Of a stretch of 40,181 bases of DNA, positions 40,113 to 40,181 are shown piece after piece. The notes under the pieces are model-generated. The model made no database searches. It was not told the DNA's origin and worked only from the letters and a program-made list of their open reading frames with translations. Positions within the stretch are counted from its first letter, which is position 1. Each line of letters starts with the position of its first letter. Position numbers and translations under genes: made by a program. Source of the stretch: Solobacterium sp. (GTDB lineage: Bacteria > Bacillota_I > Bacilli_A > Erysipelotrichales > Erysipelotrichaceae); contig JAILQT010000097.1 of the NCBI GenBank assembly GCA_024698805.1, positions 1-40,181 of the forward strand. The letters are read 5' to 3'.

Positions 40113-40181
40113 GTTTTTTCTGCCAGAAGTCAGATGATATTCCTTGAAAACAGGCATTATGAAAACAACATTCCAAGTTTG
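40101..40181 (-). CDS. Possible C-terminal end of dnaN (partial)
   Basis: A minus-strand frame enters from the right edge and stops after 26 codons (NVVFIMPVFKEYHLTSG). Its place before yaaA is that of dnaN (sliding clamp), whose last strand often reads like LILPVR; VVFIMPV fits only loosely and the tail beyond it is longer than usual. Identification is by position. Confidence 0.3.
   Translation of the reverse strand, partial: QTWNVVFIMPVFKEYHLTSGRKNLVI

Noticed and set aside
39961-40181. oriC or DnaA-box cluster at the right edge
   Set aside because: No convincing TTATNCACA boxes were found; the origin more likely lies beyond the window.

Overview
The window looks like the left flank of the replication origin of a low-to-mid GC Bacillota chromosome, most likely an anaerobic, gut-type member of the Erysipelotrichia. 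The supporting evidence is the order yaaA-recF-gyrB-gyrA at the right edge, serS under a T-box, the ffs/tadA/dnaX/ebfC/recR block, and mnmG-rsmG-noc-parA-parB next to a complete F1Fo ATP synthase operon. Noc together with ParB points to Bacilli or Erysipelotrichia. A formyltetrahydrofolate synthetase, a rubredoxin and an extracellular flavocytochrome suit an anaerobe. The taxon is an inference; no rRNA or other marker was available to test it.

Layout, right to left (away from the presumed oriC, which lies beyond the right edge; almost all genes are on the minus strand, co-directional with replication). 40.2-34.1 kb: a possible tail of dnaN, then yaaA, recF, gyrB and gyrA, closed by two terminators. 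34.1-31.9 kb: a small plus-strand ribbon-helix-helix gene whose promoter shares its -35 box with the divergent promoter of serS; the serS T-box leader; serS, bracketed by two perfect parS sites. 31.9-28.7 kb: SRP RNA, tadA, dnaX, ebfC, recR. 28.7-22.9 kb: fhs, a PUA/EVE-like protein of unknown function, mnmG, a ThyX-like protein of unknown function, rsmG, with several overlapping starts and stops. 22.9-20.3 kb: noc, parA, parB. 20.3-13.7 kb: atpI-B-E-F-H-A-G-D-C. 13.6-1.2 kb: accessory genes, comprising a small membrane protein, a large clostripain/BspA-repeat lipoprotein, an Na+-symporter-family transporter, a plus-strand HD-domain hydrolase, a GntR-membrane protein-CPBP protease operon, and a reductase lipoprotein/MerR/rubredoxin group. 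1.2-0 kb: remnants of a flavin oxidoreductase and of a sigma-54 activator, plus the 3' end of a DbpA-type RNA helicase.

The most interesting structure is around serS. An exact 16-bp parS (TGTTTCACGTGAAACA), extended to a 22-bp perfect palindrome, sits inside the serS T-box leader between the Stem I region and the antiterminator, where it would fold in RNA as the linker hairpin (Stem III position). A second exact parS, extended to a 26-bp palindrome, overlaps the serS stop codon. The chromosome-partition site therefore appears to double as riboswitch architecture. The two ParB-family proteins carry diagnostic residues for parS (ParB) and for Noc-site (Noc) recognition, and two 13/14 Noc-like sites are present about 9 and 13 kb from noc. 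Two proteins in the mnmG neighbourhood (PUA/EVE-like and ThyX-like) are the best candidates for undescribed functions.
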